Translations under genes and position numbers: made by a program
In this document: positions 1 to 5,888 of the stretch, in pieces
How positions within the stretch are numbered: position 1 is the first letter of the stretch
Layout of the letters: each line of letters begins with the position of its first letter
Notes under the pieces: generated by a model
The model's database searches: none
Told to the model about the DNA's origin: nothing
What the model saw: the letters and a program-made list of their open reading frames with translations, nothing else
NCBI GenBank assembly: GCA_030042795.1
Contig: JASHYZ010000160.1
Location: 1-6,605 of the forward strand
Direction of reading: 5' to 3'
DNA from: Terriglobia bacterium
GTDB taxonomy: Bacteria; Acidobacteriota; Terriglobia; UBA7540
Length of the DNA: 6,605 bases

Positions 1-150
1 GGCGCCATTGCGAATGTAGGTCTCGACCGGATTCACGCCGGCGGCTTTCACCTGCACCAAAATCTCGCCGGCACCGGGACGCAAGTCCGGGACTTCCTCA
101 AGCTTCAGAACCTCGGGCCCGCCGAATTGATGAACTCGAATTGCCTTCAT
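1..150 (-). CDS. Quinone oxidoreductase, zeta-crystallin type (N-terminal 50 residues, runs off the left edge)
   Basis: The reading frame opens with ATG at 150 and continues off the window edge. The visible residues start MKAIRVHQFGGPEVLKL and later read AGVNPVETYIRNG. The 'FGGPEVLKL' start and 'GVNPVETYIR.G' block are hallmarks of the NADPH:quinone oxidoreductase/zeta-crystallin branch of the medium-chain dehydrogenase/reductase superfamily, enzymes that reduce quinones in the cytosol with NADPH and usually lack zinc. Only the start of the GroES-like domain is present, so the NADPH-binding Rossmann fold and the exact substrate class cannot be judged. It is the last visible member of the minus-strand series and starts 59 nt after the preceding small gene. 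No convincing Shine-Dalgarno lies just upstream (an AGAGGG is about 17 nt away), so it may depend on read-through or coupling. Family call is confident; substrate is unknown. Confidence 0.85.
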   Translation of the reverse strand, partial: MKAIRVHQFGGPEVLKLEEVPDLRPGAGEILVQVKAAGVNPVETYIRNGA

Positions 151-209
151 AGGCTTGTGTTAGAGTGCCCTCTTATGATCGGGTCGAGACTTCGGCCAGC
201 GTTTCTAGC

Positions 210-425
210 CTAAGCCTGCCCCTCCTGCAGACTAGCGATAGCCTTCATCATTCGTGCCTCGCCCCTTTTTATCTCCGCCATGAGCACCGAGAGTTCCAAC
301 GTTGCCGCTGTACTCAGCGCCTGAAGCCGCCGAACGTATTCGATTCCTTCCCGAAAACGGGCTTCCATGCTGGCGTGTCGTTCTCGAATGGAAGCGAAAC
401 AGCTTTCAATCTCCTCGTAGCTCAT
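210..425 (-). CDS. Small helical hypothetical protein (71 aa), apparent relative of its upstream neighbour
   Basis: I do not recognise a named family. The protein begins MSYEEIESCFASIRERH and is rich in Glu, Arg, Ala and Met with no Pro and a single Gly near each end, so it should be almost wholly alpha-helical, possibly coiled coil. It has no signal peptide or membrane segment. An in-frame ATG at 446 would add seven residues, but I prefer 425: its N-terminus (MSYEE) matches that of the gene just upstream (MTYEE), the codons around both starts are similar, and GGTGGA sits 8 nt before the ATG. It lies 41 nt after the previous small gene (20 nt if the longer start is used) and 59 nt before the quinone oxidoreductase, consistent with co-transcription. 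Function unknown; that the ORF is a real gene is likely but not certain. Confidence 0.6.
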   Translation of the reverse strand: MSYEEIESCFASIRERHASMEARFREGIEYVRRLQALSTAATLELSVLMAEIKRGEARMMKAIASLQEGQA

Positions 426-466
426 ACTCTCGATCCACCCGGTCATCCCTTGCGAGATGCCTTCCG

Positions 467-637
467 TTAGAGCGCCCCGTCTAGCCTTGTAACTGGTGCC
501 GACAGTTGCTTAAGAGCCGACGTATTCTTGGTCTGTTGCTTTCGGATCAACTTAGTCCAGCGCTGGACATTGCGTTCGAACTTGGTTTGCCGTCGCTCTG
601 ACTCTTCCCACAAACGTTTCGTCTCTTCGTAAGTCAT
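467..637 (-). CDS. Small basic/helical hypothetical protein (56 aa) directly downstream of ccmF
   Basis: Reading the minus strand from ATG at 637 to TAA at 467 gives a 56-residue protein starting MTYEETKRLWEESERRQTKF and ending VTRLDGAL. It is strongly charged (many Glu, Arg, Lys, Gln) and should form one long amphipathic helix; there is no signal peptide or membrane segment. An AAAGGG Shine-Dalgarno ends 5 nt before the ATG, and the start lies only 18 nt after the ccmF stop codon, so translation from the ccmF transcript is plausible. Its M-T-Y-E-E start resembles M-S-Y-E-E of the next gene, suggesting an old tandem duplication. I know of no function for this type of protein and the ccm link is positional only. 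Confidence 0.6.
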   Translation of the reverse strand: MTYEETKRLWEESERRQTKFERNVQRWTKLIRKQQTKNTSALKQLSAPVTRLDGAL

Positions 638-642
638 AAGAT

Positions 643-648
643 CCCTTT
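643..648 (-). promoter_or_regulatory. Ribosome-binding site of the 56-aa protein
   Basis: The minus strand reads AAAGGG with a 5-nt spacer to the ATG at 637. It falls in the 18-nt gap after ccmF and is the main support for this short gene being translated. Confidence 0.5.
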
Positions 649-655
649 CTCGACG

Positions 656-2686
656 TTACTCCAGCGACTCTAAGCCTTTCACCTCGACGGCAGCTTCCTG
701 CTCGCGGCGCATTTCGGCCATTTCGCGCTCAACTCGGCTGGGGATCAGGGCCAACAAAGTGCCGAGAAAAAGGACGGCGCCTCCAACCCAAACCCATGTC
801 ACCAGCGGATTGATGAACACCTGAACGATCGCTTTCTTCGTGTCCGGGTCCTGTCCCGCCAGCACCACGTAAAGATCCTCGCGCAGCGAGCTGCGGATGG
901 CCACGTGGCCCACGGCTTGCTGGCTGGCCTTGTAGAATCGCTGCTCGGGGTCCACGGTGCCTAGAGCATGCCCGTCGCGAATGACTGCCAGCACGGCGCG
1001 CTCGTATTCGTAGTTCGGCGTGTCGCCGGTGGTGAAACTTGAGCACCGCAGGACGTAGTCCTTGGCTTGCATGAGGTCGCCCTCGGACATCAAAGTCTTG
1101 GTTTCGCTCTTGAAGGCCTGGCCCAGGAAGCCCACGAACAGGATTACGATACCCAAATGGATCACGTACCCGCCGTAACGCCGCGTATTGCGCATGGTGA
1201 GGTTGTAGACCGCCTGCGCGAAATTCTCATGAAGCGTCCGCTGCCGGGTTCGCGCGCCCTTGTAGAATTCACCCAGCGTCGCGACCGCCACGAAGGTGGT
1301 GAGCAGAACCGTCATGCTGAGGTAGAGGCCGCGCACCCCGAAGGCATAGAAAATCCCCGCGGCTGCTAGGCCGGCTACGAGTGGCACGGTGAAATTCTGC
1401 TTGATGCTCTGAAAGCTTGTCTTGCGCCACGCCAGCAACGGGCCTGCGCCCGTAAGGAAAAGCAGGATGAGCCCGATGGGGATCATGAAGCGATTAAAGA
1501 ACGGCGCGCCCACGGTCACTGTGGTATTTTCCACAGCCTTCGAGACGATGGGGAAAATGGTTCCCCAGAGCACGGCAAACACGGCAGCCAGCAGCACCCA
1601 ATTGTTAAAGAGGAATCCGCTCTCGCGCGAGGCGACAGAATCCAACTGATTCTCGCTCTTCAGGAAATCGAGGCGCAGGAAAAGCAGGCTGACCGAAAAC
1701 AGCAGAATGATGCCGAGGAAGACCGCGAAAAACGGTCCGATGTTCGATTGCGCGAACGCGTGAACGGAGCTCACGATGCCGCTGCGCGTGAGGAAAGTAC
1801 CGAAGATTGAAAGGAAGAAGGTGGCGATCACCAGCACCATGTTCCATACCTTCAGCATGCCGCGCTTTTCCTGAATCATCACGGAATGCAGGAAGGCAGT
1901 ACCTGCGAGCCATGGCAGCAGGGAGGCATTTTCCACCGGATCCCAGGCCCAGTAGCCGCCCCAACCTAGCACTTCGTAAGCCCAGTTGCCGCCCAGCACG
2001 ATGCCCACGCCCAGGAACATCCAGGGCACCATCGTCCAGCGGCGGGTGGTACGAATCCAGTTATCGCCAAGCTGCCGCGTGATGAGCGCCGACATGGCGA
2101 AGGCGAAAGGCACCACCATCCCCACGTAGCCAAGGTATAGCATCGGGGGGTGAATGACCATTGATGGGTACTGCAGGGCTGGGTTCAAGCCGTTACCGTC
2201 CGGAGGAGTGAAGGCCCGCGTGCTGCTGCCGGCCAGCACGAGTTGGCTGAAGGGGTTCGCGACAAAATTGATCAGGATGGAGAAGAACACGCCCGTGCCC
2301 ATCAGGATGGAGACGACGTAGGGCATGAGCTGGCGGTTGCGCCGCCGGTTCATGAGCACTACCAGAACGCTGTAAATAGAAAGCAGCCAAGTCCAGAACA
2401 GCAGCGAGCCTTCCTGGCCCGACCATAGCACCGGAAGCTTGTAGTAAATGGGAAGAGCCCGATTCGAATGCTCGGCAACGTAGGCGCTGTTAAAGTTATC
2501 AGTGAGAATGAGATATTCGAGAGCTACGACGGCGAGCGTCACCATGACGAAGAACGCCAGCACGGCCCGCTCAGCGCTACGGGTAACCCGCAAGCTCCGA
2601 AGCTTGCCGCCCAGCGCGCCCGCTACTACCGCGTAGAGGGCGAAACCCAGAGCCGCAATTAAACCCACGCTACCGACCTGATTCAT
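656..2686 (-). CDS. ccmF: Cytochrome c haem lyase CcmF (System I cytochrome c maturation)
   Basis: 676 residues, a normal CcmF length, with many membrane segments along its length and a soluble periplasmic domain at about 525-625 before the last one (about 628-648). CcmF takes haem from CcmE and attaches it to the CxxCH motif of apocytochrome c on the outer face of the cytoplasmic membrane. Seen in order: the early LWSGQEGSLLFW block (88-98), VIHPP with His179, the tryptophan-rich WWD motif GWGGYWAWDP (241-250) followed by ENASLLPWL, FLHS with His267, TRSGIVSSVHAF with His310, and GGYVIHLG with His510. By order and spacing these match E. coli CcmF His173, His261, His303 and His491: two haem ligands flanking the WWD motif and two ligands of the structural haem b. 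No key residue is missing. Start ATG at 2686 has a strong GGAGGT site 10 nt upstream. It follows ccmE after 187 nt. The C-terminal tail (651-676) is charged and cytoplasmic. Confidence 0.97.
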   Translation of the reverse strand: MNQVGSVGLIAALGFALYAVVAGALGGKLRSLRVTRSAERAVLAFFVMVTLAVVALEYLILTDNFNSAYVAEHSNRALPIYYKLPVLWSGQEGSLLFWTWLLSIYSVLVVLMNRRRNRQLMPYVVSILMGTGVFFSILINFVANPFSQLVLAGSSTRAFTPPDGNGLNPALQYPSMVIHPPMLYLGYVGMVVPFAFAMSALITRQLGDNWIRTTRRWTMVPWMFLGVGIVLGGNWAYEVLGWGGYWAWDPVENASLLPWLAGTAFLHSVMIQEKRGMLKVWNMVLVIATFFLSIFGTFLTRSGIVSSVHAFAQSNIGPFFAVFLGIILLFSVSLLFLRLDFLKSENQLDSVASRESGFLFNNWVLLAAVFAVLWGTIFPIVSKAVENTTVTVGAPFFNRFMIPIGLILLFLTGAGPLLAWRKTSFQSIKQNFTVPLVAGLAAAGIFYAFGVRGLYLSMTVLLTTFVAVATLGEFYKGARTRQRTLHENFAQAVYNLTMRNTRRYGGYVIHLGIVILFVGFLGQAFKSETKTLMSEGDLMQAKDYVLRCSSFTTGDTPNYEYERAVLAVIRDGHALGTVDPEQRFYKASQQAVGHVAIRSSLREDLYVVLAGQDPDTKKAIVQVFINPLVTWVWVGGAVLFLGTLLALIPSRVEREMAEMRREQEAAVEVKGLESLE

Positions 2687-2696
2687 AATAATTCTG

Positions 2697-2702
2697 ACCT
2701 CC
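2697..2702 (-). promoter_or_regulatory. Strong Shine-Dalgarno of ccmF
   Basis: The minus strand reads GGAGGT, 10 nt before the ccmF ATG. It fixes the ccmF start at 2686 and shows that ccmF is translated independently of ccmE rather than by overlap. Confidence 0.75.
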
Positions 2703-2873
2703 GGCAGATAATTTTCACCGGCTTTTAACTAAATAGTAACCATTTGTCACAATCCTTGTGTGCTTCGTGAGTCTCGCTGTCCCGATTGCTGATTCCAAAG
2801 GACATTCCAGCTTTGCTCGTATTGGGCACCCTCAAGCGGCAGCGCTCTTGGTACCCCGATTTGTAGTGGTTTG
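2703..2873. other. ccmE-ccmF spacer without a supported gene
   Basis: This stretch separates the ccmE stop from the ccmF ribosome-binding site. A 50-codon minus-strand ORF (2877 to 2725) overlaps the ccmE stop as ATGA, but its product is polar, has no recognisable domain and lacks a clear Shine-Dalgarno. An A/T-rich patch at about 2722-2755 contains TACTAT on the minus strand, but I found no matching -35. I see no strong hairpin followed by a T-run, so no terminator is called. Confidence 0.4.
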
Positions 2874-3296
2874 TCATCCCGCATTGCGCGCCACCTTGCT
2901 TTGCGGTCCCGGGGGTGCTGCCTGGTATTTCGACGCGCACTTGGCCTGAATTTTATCCGCTTGGAAGACGCCATTAGGGGAATAGGTCCCCTCGATAATC
3001 GCTTGGGCGCCGCCCACAAAGGTATCGGGTAGGGTATCCGAACCCACGTACATCACCGGTATCGACACCGCGTCCTGACTCAGGCGGAAGGTCACTTGGC
3101 CGCCATGCCGCTCCACAGACCCGGGCGCAACCATGCCCCCCACCCGGACGTGTTCATGGCTCCTCTTACCGCCCAGGATCTCGCTAACCGTCATGTAATA
3201 CGTCTTGTTCTGCTCAAACCCTGAGACGGCCAGCCAGCCCACAATGGCCAAAATCACGCCGATTCCGATGCCGAATTTTAGTTGTTTCGCCTTCAT
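2874..3296 (-). CDS. ccmE: Periplasmic haem chaperone CcmE, CxxxY variant
   Basis: 140 residues, a normal size for CcmE, which binds haem covalently in the periplasm and hands it to CcmF. Residues 8-24 form the single N-terminal membrane anchor (FGIGIGVILAIVGWLAV); the rest is the OB-fold domain, with EHVRVGGMVAPGSV (48-61), VTFRL (68-72), VMYVGSDTLPDTF (81-93) and FQADKIQAK (111-119). The haem-attachment motif is Cys120-Ala-Ser-Lys-Tyr124. Classical CcmE has HxxxY (His130/Tyr134 in E. coli), so this is the Cys-type CcmE known from archaea and some bacteria such as Desulfovibrio, linked to a variant 'System I*'. After the motif a short Pro/Gln-rich tail follows. The ATG at 3296 is chosen because AGGGG lies 6 nt upstream and the membrane anchor follows directly; a GTG at 3395 would add 33 unrelated residues and lies inside a promoter candidate. 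It lies 191 nt after cbs and 187 nt before ccmF. Confidence 0.95.
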   Translation of the reverse strand: MKAKQLKFGIGIGVILAIVGWLAVSGFEQNKTYYMTVSEILGGKRSHEHVRVGGMVAPGSVERHGGQVTFRLSQDAVSIPVMYVGSDTLPDTFVGGAQAIIEGTYSPNGVFQADKIQAKCASKYQAAPPGPQSKVARNAG

Positions 3297-3302
3297 GGAT
3301 CG

Positions 3303-3307
3303 CCCCT
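3303..3307 (-). promoter_or_regulatory. Ribosome-binding site of ccmE
   Basis: The minus strand reads AGGGG with a 6-nt spacer to the ATG at 3296. It decides against the longer GTG start at 3395. Confidence 0.6.
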
Positions 3308-3386
3308 GCCCGAGCGCCGGCTCGCTTGCGAGAAACTGCGCAGCGCGCAAGCCAGTCACAAGCAGTCTCAGCGACGGGACACTTGA

Positions 3387-3415
3387 ATTGTCCACCTTCT
3401 CGCCGCATGAGTCAA
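3387..3415 (-). promoter_or_regulatory. Candidate sigma70-type promoter for ccmE(F)
   Basis: On the minus strand TTGACT (3415-3410, five of six consensus bases) is followed after exactly 17 bp by GACAAT (3392-3387, four of six). Transcription would begin near 3380 and give a leader of about 85 nt before the ccmE ATG. It lies in the 191-nt gap after cbs, so ccmE and ccmF may be transcribed independently of cbs. Read by eye only. Confidence 0.35.
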
Positions 3416-3487
3416 CGGCGGGACGGGAGGGCGGAGCGGCAATCGACGGGTTAGAGTTGAGGCGCTAATTGATCACGAGGGGCGACC

Positions 3488-4876
3488 CTACCTATTGTCG
3501 CTCATCCGGCGCGCGACGGCGTGCAACAGATCGTATTTGGTGAGGATCTCGTAAGCTCCGTTACCGAGGCTGACGAATACTGCCGGACAATCCCGTGTAA
3601 TACATCCCATGATGTGATCAACGTTGACGGACGGCGCCACCACGGGAAAGCCCTCGCTCATGGCCTCTCGCACCACCAGCTTCTTCAGGTCTTTTCCTTC
3701 AAGAGCCAAGTTTAGGATGGCGTCTTCGTAAATGGCGCCCACGGGATGGCCGTCCTCAAACACGGGCAACTGCGAAAAATCATGCGACTGCATCTCTTCA
3801 AGCGAGCTGCTCACGGTGTCCGAGGGCGCCACCGCGATCAGCGCCCGCGCCAGCCCGGCAGCAATCTTGGCCTGCACGATCTCCCCGGCCGTAAGCGGCA
3901 CCGTGTATTCGAGATACCGGTTTTCCTTCATCCACTCGTTGTTGTAAACCTTGCTCAGGTAGCGAGCGCCGGCGTCGGGCACAAGAATCACCATAAAGTC
4001 GCTCTCGCTGAGGCTGGGCGCAATCTGCATGGCTGCTCCCACCGCAGTGCCCACGGAGCCGCCGGCAAAGATGGCCTCGCTGCGCGCCAGGCGCCGCGTC
4101 CAGAGGAACGAGTCCTTATCGCTCACCTGGATGACTTCGTCGACGACGCTGAAATCGAGCGTATCCGGAACGTAATCCTGCCCGATGCCCTCCACTTTGT
4201 AAGGCTCGCCCTCAGTCAGCTTGCCGGTATGGAAAAACTCGGTGAGCACAGAGCCTGCCGGGTCCGCGCCGATGATCCTCACCTTGGGATTCTTGCTTTT
4301 CAGGTAGCGGCCCACGCCGGAGATGGTACCGCCGGTACCGATGGCGCACACGAAGTGCGTGATCCGTCCCTCGCTGTCTTCCCAGATTTCGGGGCCTGTG
4401 GTCTTAAAGTGAATCTCAGGGTTCTTGGGATTCTCATATTGGTTCGGCTGATAGGCGTTGGGAATCTCATGGGCTAGCTTCGTAGCCACTGAGGTGTAGC
4501 TGCGCGGATCGTCGTGCTCCACTGCGGTGGGGCACACAATCACCTCGGCTCCCAGCGCCTTGAGCAAATCGCGCTTTTCCTTCGATTGCTTGTCAGCCAT
4601 GGTGAAAATGCACTTGTAACCTCTGATCACAGCCACCAACGCCAGCCCCATGCCGGTGTTGCCGGAAGTGGGTTCCACGATGGTGCCGCCGGGCTTCAGC
4701 AGGCCTTGACGCTCAGCCTCGTCAATCATCGCGAAGCCGATGCGGTCTTTCACGCTTCCGCCGGGATTGAGGTAGTCGCACTTGGCATACACTTCCGCCT
4801 TGCACCCGCGCGTTATGCGGTTGAGCCGGACCAGCGGCGTGTGGCCGATCGCTTCGAGAATGTTGTTGTAGCGCAT
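3488..4876 (-). CDS. cbs: Cystathionine beta-synthase (PLP enzyme with C-terminal CBS-domain pair)
   Basis: 462 residues from ATG at 4876. The enzyme condenses serine and homocysteine to cystathionine in reverse transsulfuration, and family members can also release H2S from cysteine. The fold-type II PLP core covers about 1-325: NPGGSVKDR with PLP lysine Lys43, EPTSGNTG (68-75), the phosphate-binding GTGGT loop (180-184) and GGSVG with Ser274. Several blocks fit CBS better than cysteine synthase: the NPGGSVKDRIG context, IIGADPAGSVL (201-211) and KVEGIGQDYVP (227-237). Residues about 330-462 form two CBS (Bateman) domains, which bind adenosyl ligands in other proteins. The N-terminal haem domain of animal CBS is absent. 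A TTG three codons upstream (4885) also fits the frame, but it overlaps a perfect TATAAT, so ATG 4876 is preferred. No obvious terminator follows. Confidence 0.93.
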   Translation of the reverse strand: MRYNNILEAIGHTPLVRLNRITRGCKAEVYAKCDYLNPGGSVKDRIGFAMIDEAERQGLLKPGGTIVEPTSGNTGMGLALVAVIRGYKCIFTMADKQSKEKRDLLKALGAEVIVCPTAVEHDDPRSYTSVATKLAHEIPNAYQPNQYENPKNPEIHFKTTGPEIWEDSEGRITHFVCAIGTGGTISGVGRYLKSKNPKVRIIGADPAGSVLTEFFHTGKLTEGEPYKVEGIGQDYVPDTLDFSVVDEVIQVSDKDSFLWTRRLARSEAIFAGGSVGTAVGAAMQIAPSLSESDFMVILVPDAGARYLSKVYNNEWMKENRYLEYTVPLTAGEIVQAKIAAGLARALIAVAPSDTVSSSLEEMQSHDFSQLPVFEDGHPVGAIYEDAILNLALEGKDLKKLVVREAMSEGFPVVAPSVNVDHIMGCITRDCPAVFVSLGNGAYEILTKYDLLHAVARRMSDNR

Positions 4877-4879
4877 GAG

Positions 4880-4909
4880 TTGCAATTATAGGTGAATCCT
4901 GGCTACGAT
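4880..4909 (+). promoter_or_regulatory. Candidate divergent promoter for the AbrB-like antitoxin
   Basis: TTGCAA (4880-4885, four of six) and TACGAT (4904-4909, four of six) are separated by 18 bp, which would start transcription near 4916 and give a leader of about 30 nt before ATG 4946. It overlaps the cbs -10 on the other strand, so the two promoters could compete. Weak matches, read by eye. Confidence 0.3.
4885..4890 (-). promoter_or_regulatory. -10 element of the cbs promoter, possibly leaderless
   Basis: The minus strand reads a perfect TATAAT whose last base is 8 nt before the cbs ATG. The 17-bp-spaced -35 region (TCCAAT) is poor, so an activator might be needed. Initiation 7-9 bp downstream of the -10 would fall at or within two bases of the A of the ATG, so the mRNA could be leaderless; this agrees with the absence of a Shine-Dalgarno for cbs. 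Confidence 0.45.
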
Positions 4910-4922
4910 TGGACTCAGGATT
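4895..4922. promoter_or_regulatory. Inverted repeat, operator candidate between cbs and the antitoxin
   Basis: AATCCTG (4895-4901) and CAGGATT (4916-4922) are perfect 7-bp inverted arms separated by 14 bp, with arm centres 21 bp apart, about two helical turns. The repeat covers the candidate antitoxin -10 and start and lies just upstream of the cbs -10. AbrB/MazE-type antitoxins are known to repress their own promoters, so this is a natural binding site; that link is inference. Confidence 0.4.
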
Positions 4923-4945
4923 ACGAGAGAGTGTGATCCCCGAAA

Positions 4946-5281
4946 ATGCCTAAAGCGAAGAGCAGGCTGGAAGAGGCGGTTCAGGTAGGAGCGAAGCATC
5001 AGCTAACGATCCCGCCGCGGATCTCCAAGGCCTTGCGGTTACGCAAAGGCGACCATCTGCTGATGCGGCTAACAGGCCATCGCTTGGAAATCGTGCCGGC
5101 AAGCCTCGTTCCCAAAGAGCAATTGTGGTTTTGGACTCCGGAATGGCAGGCCAAGGAGCGCGAAGTTGATGAGGCTCTTGCAGCCGGCAATTACAAACAG
5201 GCCGATTCGGCCGACGAACTGTTCAAACAGTTAAAGTCGCGAGGGCTGGCGGAATTGCGACGGAATTCACCTTCTGAGTGA
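4946..5281 (+). CDS. AbrB/MazE/SpoVT-type DNA-binding antitoxin
   Basis: 111 residues. Residues about 10-52 form a swapped-hairpin AbrB domain: VQVGAKHQLTIPPRISKALRL followed by KGDHLLMRLTGHRLEIVPA, with the typical 'Q.TIP..I...L.L..GD' pattern. The C-terminal half has FWTPEWQAKEREVDEALAAG (62-81) followed by an acidic ADELFKQLKS stretch; this W-rich/acidic tail is common in antitoxins of this family and normally wraps the toxin. A RelE-type toxin reading frame begins 148 nt downstream on the same strand, supporting an antitoxin role, though the gap is larger than the overlap usual in such operons. The ATG at 4946 directly precedes the domain; its ribosome-binding site is poor (GAGAGAG about 14 nt upstream). 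Divergent from cbs, with an inverted repeat in the shared promoter region that it may bind. A stand-alone regulator is the main alternative. Confidence 0.85.
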   Translation: MPKAKSRLEEAVQVGAKHQLTIPPRISKALRLRKGDHLLMRLTGHRLEIVPASLVPKEQLWFWTPEWQAKEREVDEALAAGNYKQADSADELFKQLKSRGLAELRRNSPSE

Positions 5282-5349
5282 TCTCACTTCACCTCGTGCA
5301 CAGCGGGCGGCTCTTAGCTCGGTAACCGCTGGCAACCCTCAAAAAACAA

Positions 5350-5356
5350 TTTGACA
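5350..5356 (+). promoter_or_regulatory. TTGACA box upstream of the toxin gene
   Basis: TTTGACA contains a consensus TTGACA (5351-5356) in the antitoxin-toxin gap. No good -10 lies at 16-18 bp (TACGCT occurs at 19 bp), so this is only a weak hint that the toxin had its own promoter. Confidence 0.2.
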
Positions 5357-5415
5357 CAACCGCAATGAGTTGTCCTACGCTTCAATTCGTAAATGGAACC
5401 GCTCCGCTTCGGATT

Positions 5416-5420
5416 GGAGG
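5416..5420 (+). promoter_or_regulatory. Strong Shine-Dalgarno of the toxin gene
   Basis: GGAGG followed by a 9-nt spacer to GTG at 5430. It selects the GTG start over an in-frame TTG at 5370, and the protein from 5430 begins just before the first beta strand (FKVIW) expected of RelE-type toxins. Confidence 0.6.
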
Positions 5421-5429
5421 AAGGTAGTC

Positions 5430-5704
5430 GTGCCGGGAGGGTCTCCCTTTAAGGTTATCTGGACGCCGCCCTTCGAGCGTGATTTCCAAAATCTGCCCGC
5501 TGGAGCGCAGCGGCGAACGGAGAAAGCACTCAAGCTGCTCCTTCAGAACCCACGACATCCTTCCTTGCGCTCCAAGAAGATGCAAGGCCTTGACGATGTT
5601 GGGAGGCGAGCGTCTCGATGTCCTATCGTCTAACATATCAGATCGCTGGGGATACCATTGTCCTTCGCCGTCTCGGCACACACGACATTCTGCGACGGGG
5701 CTAG
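5430..5704 (+). pseudogene. RelE/ParE-family toxin, interrupted by a one-base frameshift near 5600
   Basis: From GTG at 5430 the first frame gives FKVIWTPPFERDFQNLP, then HPSLRSKKMQGLDDV, and then runs out of family likeness (GRRASRCPIV, stop at 5631-5633). The next frame, entered at 5600, gives WEASVSMSYRLTYQIAGD and then VLRRLGTHDILRRG, stopping at 5702-5704. Joined at Asp-Val/Trp-Glu, the two parts make a 91-residue protein with the complete RelE/YafQ-like order: N-terminal beta strand, 'F.RDF..LP' helix, 'NP.HPSLR.KK..G' stretch, 'VWEA.VS..YRL.Y' strands and C-terminal 'GTHD'. One extra base, for example a third T in GTTGGG at 5598-5603, would restore the frame. RelE-family proteins cleave mRNA at the ribosome or inhibit gyrase (ParE). 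As written the product ends at 67 residues and lacks the C-terminal catalytic strands, so it should be inactive. Sequencing error is the main alternative. Confidence 0.85.
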
Positions 5705-5888
5705 ATTTGAACCGCGATCTGCTTCACCAAGTGGTCTCCGCCTCGTCCGCTACTCAAGAAGTTGCAAACCGGAAACGGCTGTCACGAAGCGGCTTGAGAA
5801 GCGGCTTGAGATGAAATCGAAGCATCAGGCGCCGACTCTGCGTGGACCGGCCCAAAGAACCCAAAACAGAATCGACGCCACCTCGGCA
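5705..5888. other. Convergent spacer between toxin and secreted protein
   Basis: No supported gene, RNA or strong terminator is visible. Open frames crossing it lack family likeness and a ribosome-binding site. The only clear structure is the 12-bp tandem repeat listed separately. Confidence 0.4.
5787..5810. repeat. Two-copy 12-bp tandem direct repeat
   Basis: AAGCGGCTTGAG occurs twice in immediate succession (5787-5798 and 5799-5810), exact in both copies. It lies in the gene-free convergent spacer. Its length is a multiple of three, so in an open frame it would add four residues, but I see no gene there. Confidence 0.8.

Noticed and set aside
165..484. Plus-strand ORFs overlapping the two small minus-strand genes
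   Set aside because: They are antisense to the small genes, lack ribosome-binding sites and have Ser/Arg/Pro/His-rich compositions without family likeness.
3324..3352. 7-bp inverted repeat GCTTGCG/CGCAAGC in the ccmE leader as a terminator
   Set aside because: The loop is 15 nt and no T-run follows on either strand; at most a weak leader hairpin.
3297..3395. 33-residue N-terminal extension of CcmE from GTG 3395
   Set aside because: The extension has no CcmE likeness, overlaps a promoter candidate, and a good AGGGG site precedes ATG 3296 immediately before the membrane anchor.
3746..4477. Plus-strand ORF of 243 codons inside cbs
   Set aside because: It lies wholly antisense to the well-conserved cystathionine beta-synthase, has a His/Arg/Leu-rich composition typical of an antisense frame and no family likeness.
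5301..5331. CAGCGG/CCGCTG inverted repeat after the antitoxin as a terminator
   Set aside because: The 6-bp stem has a 19-nt loop and is followed by A-rich rather than T-rich sequence on the plus strand.
5598..5606. Programmed -1 frameshift in the toxin gene
   Set aside because: The sequence GAT GTT GGG has no X XXY YYZ slippery heptamer, and I see no strong downstream stem; a deletion or a sequencing error explains it more simply.
5700..5716. tRNA T-loop-like sequence (GATTTGAACC, complement GGTTCAAATC)
   Set aside because: The flanking bases do not form a 5-bp T stem, and no anticodon arm or acceptor stem can be placed.
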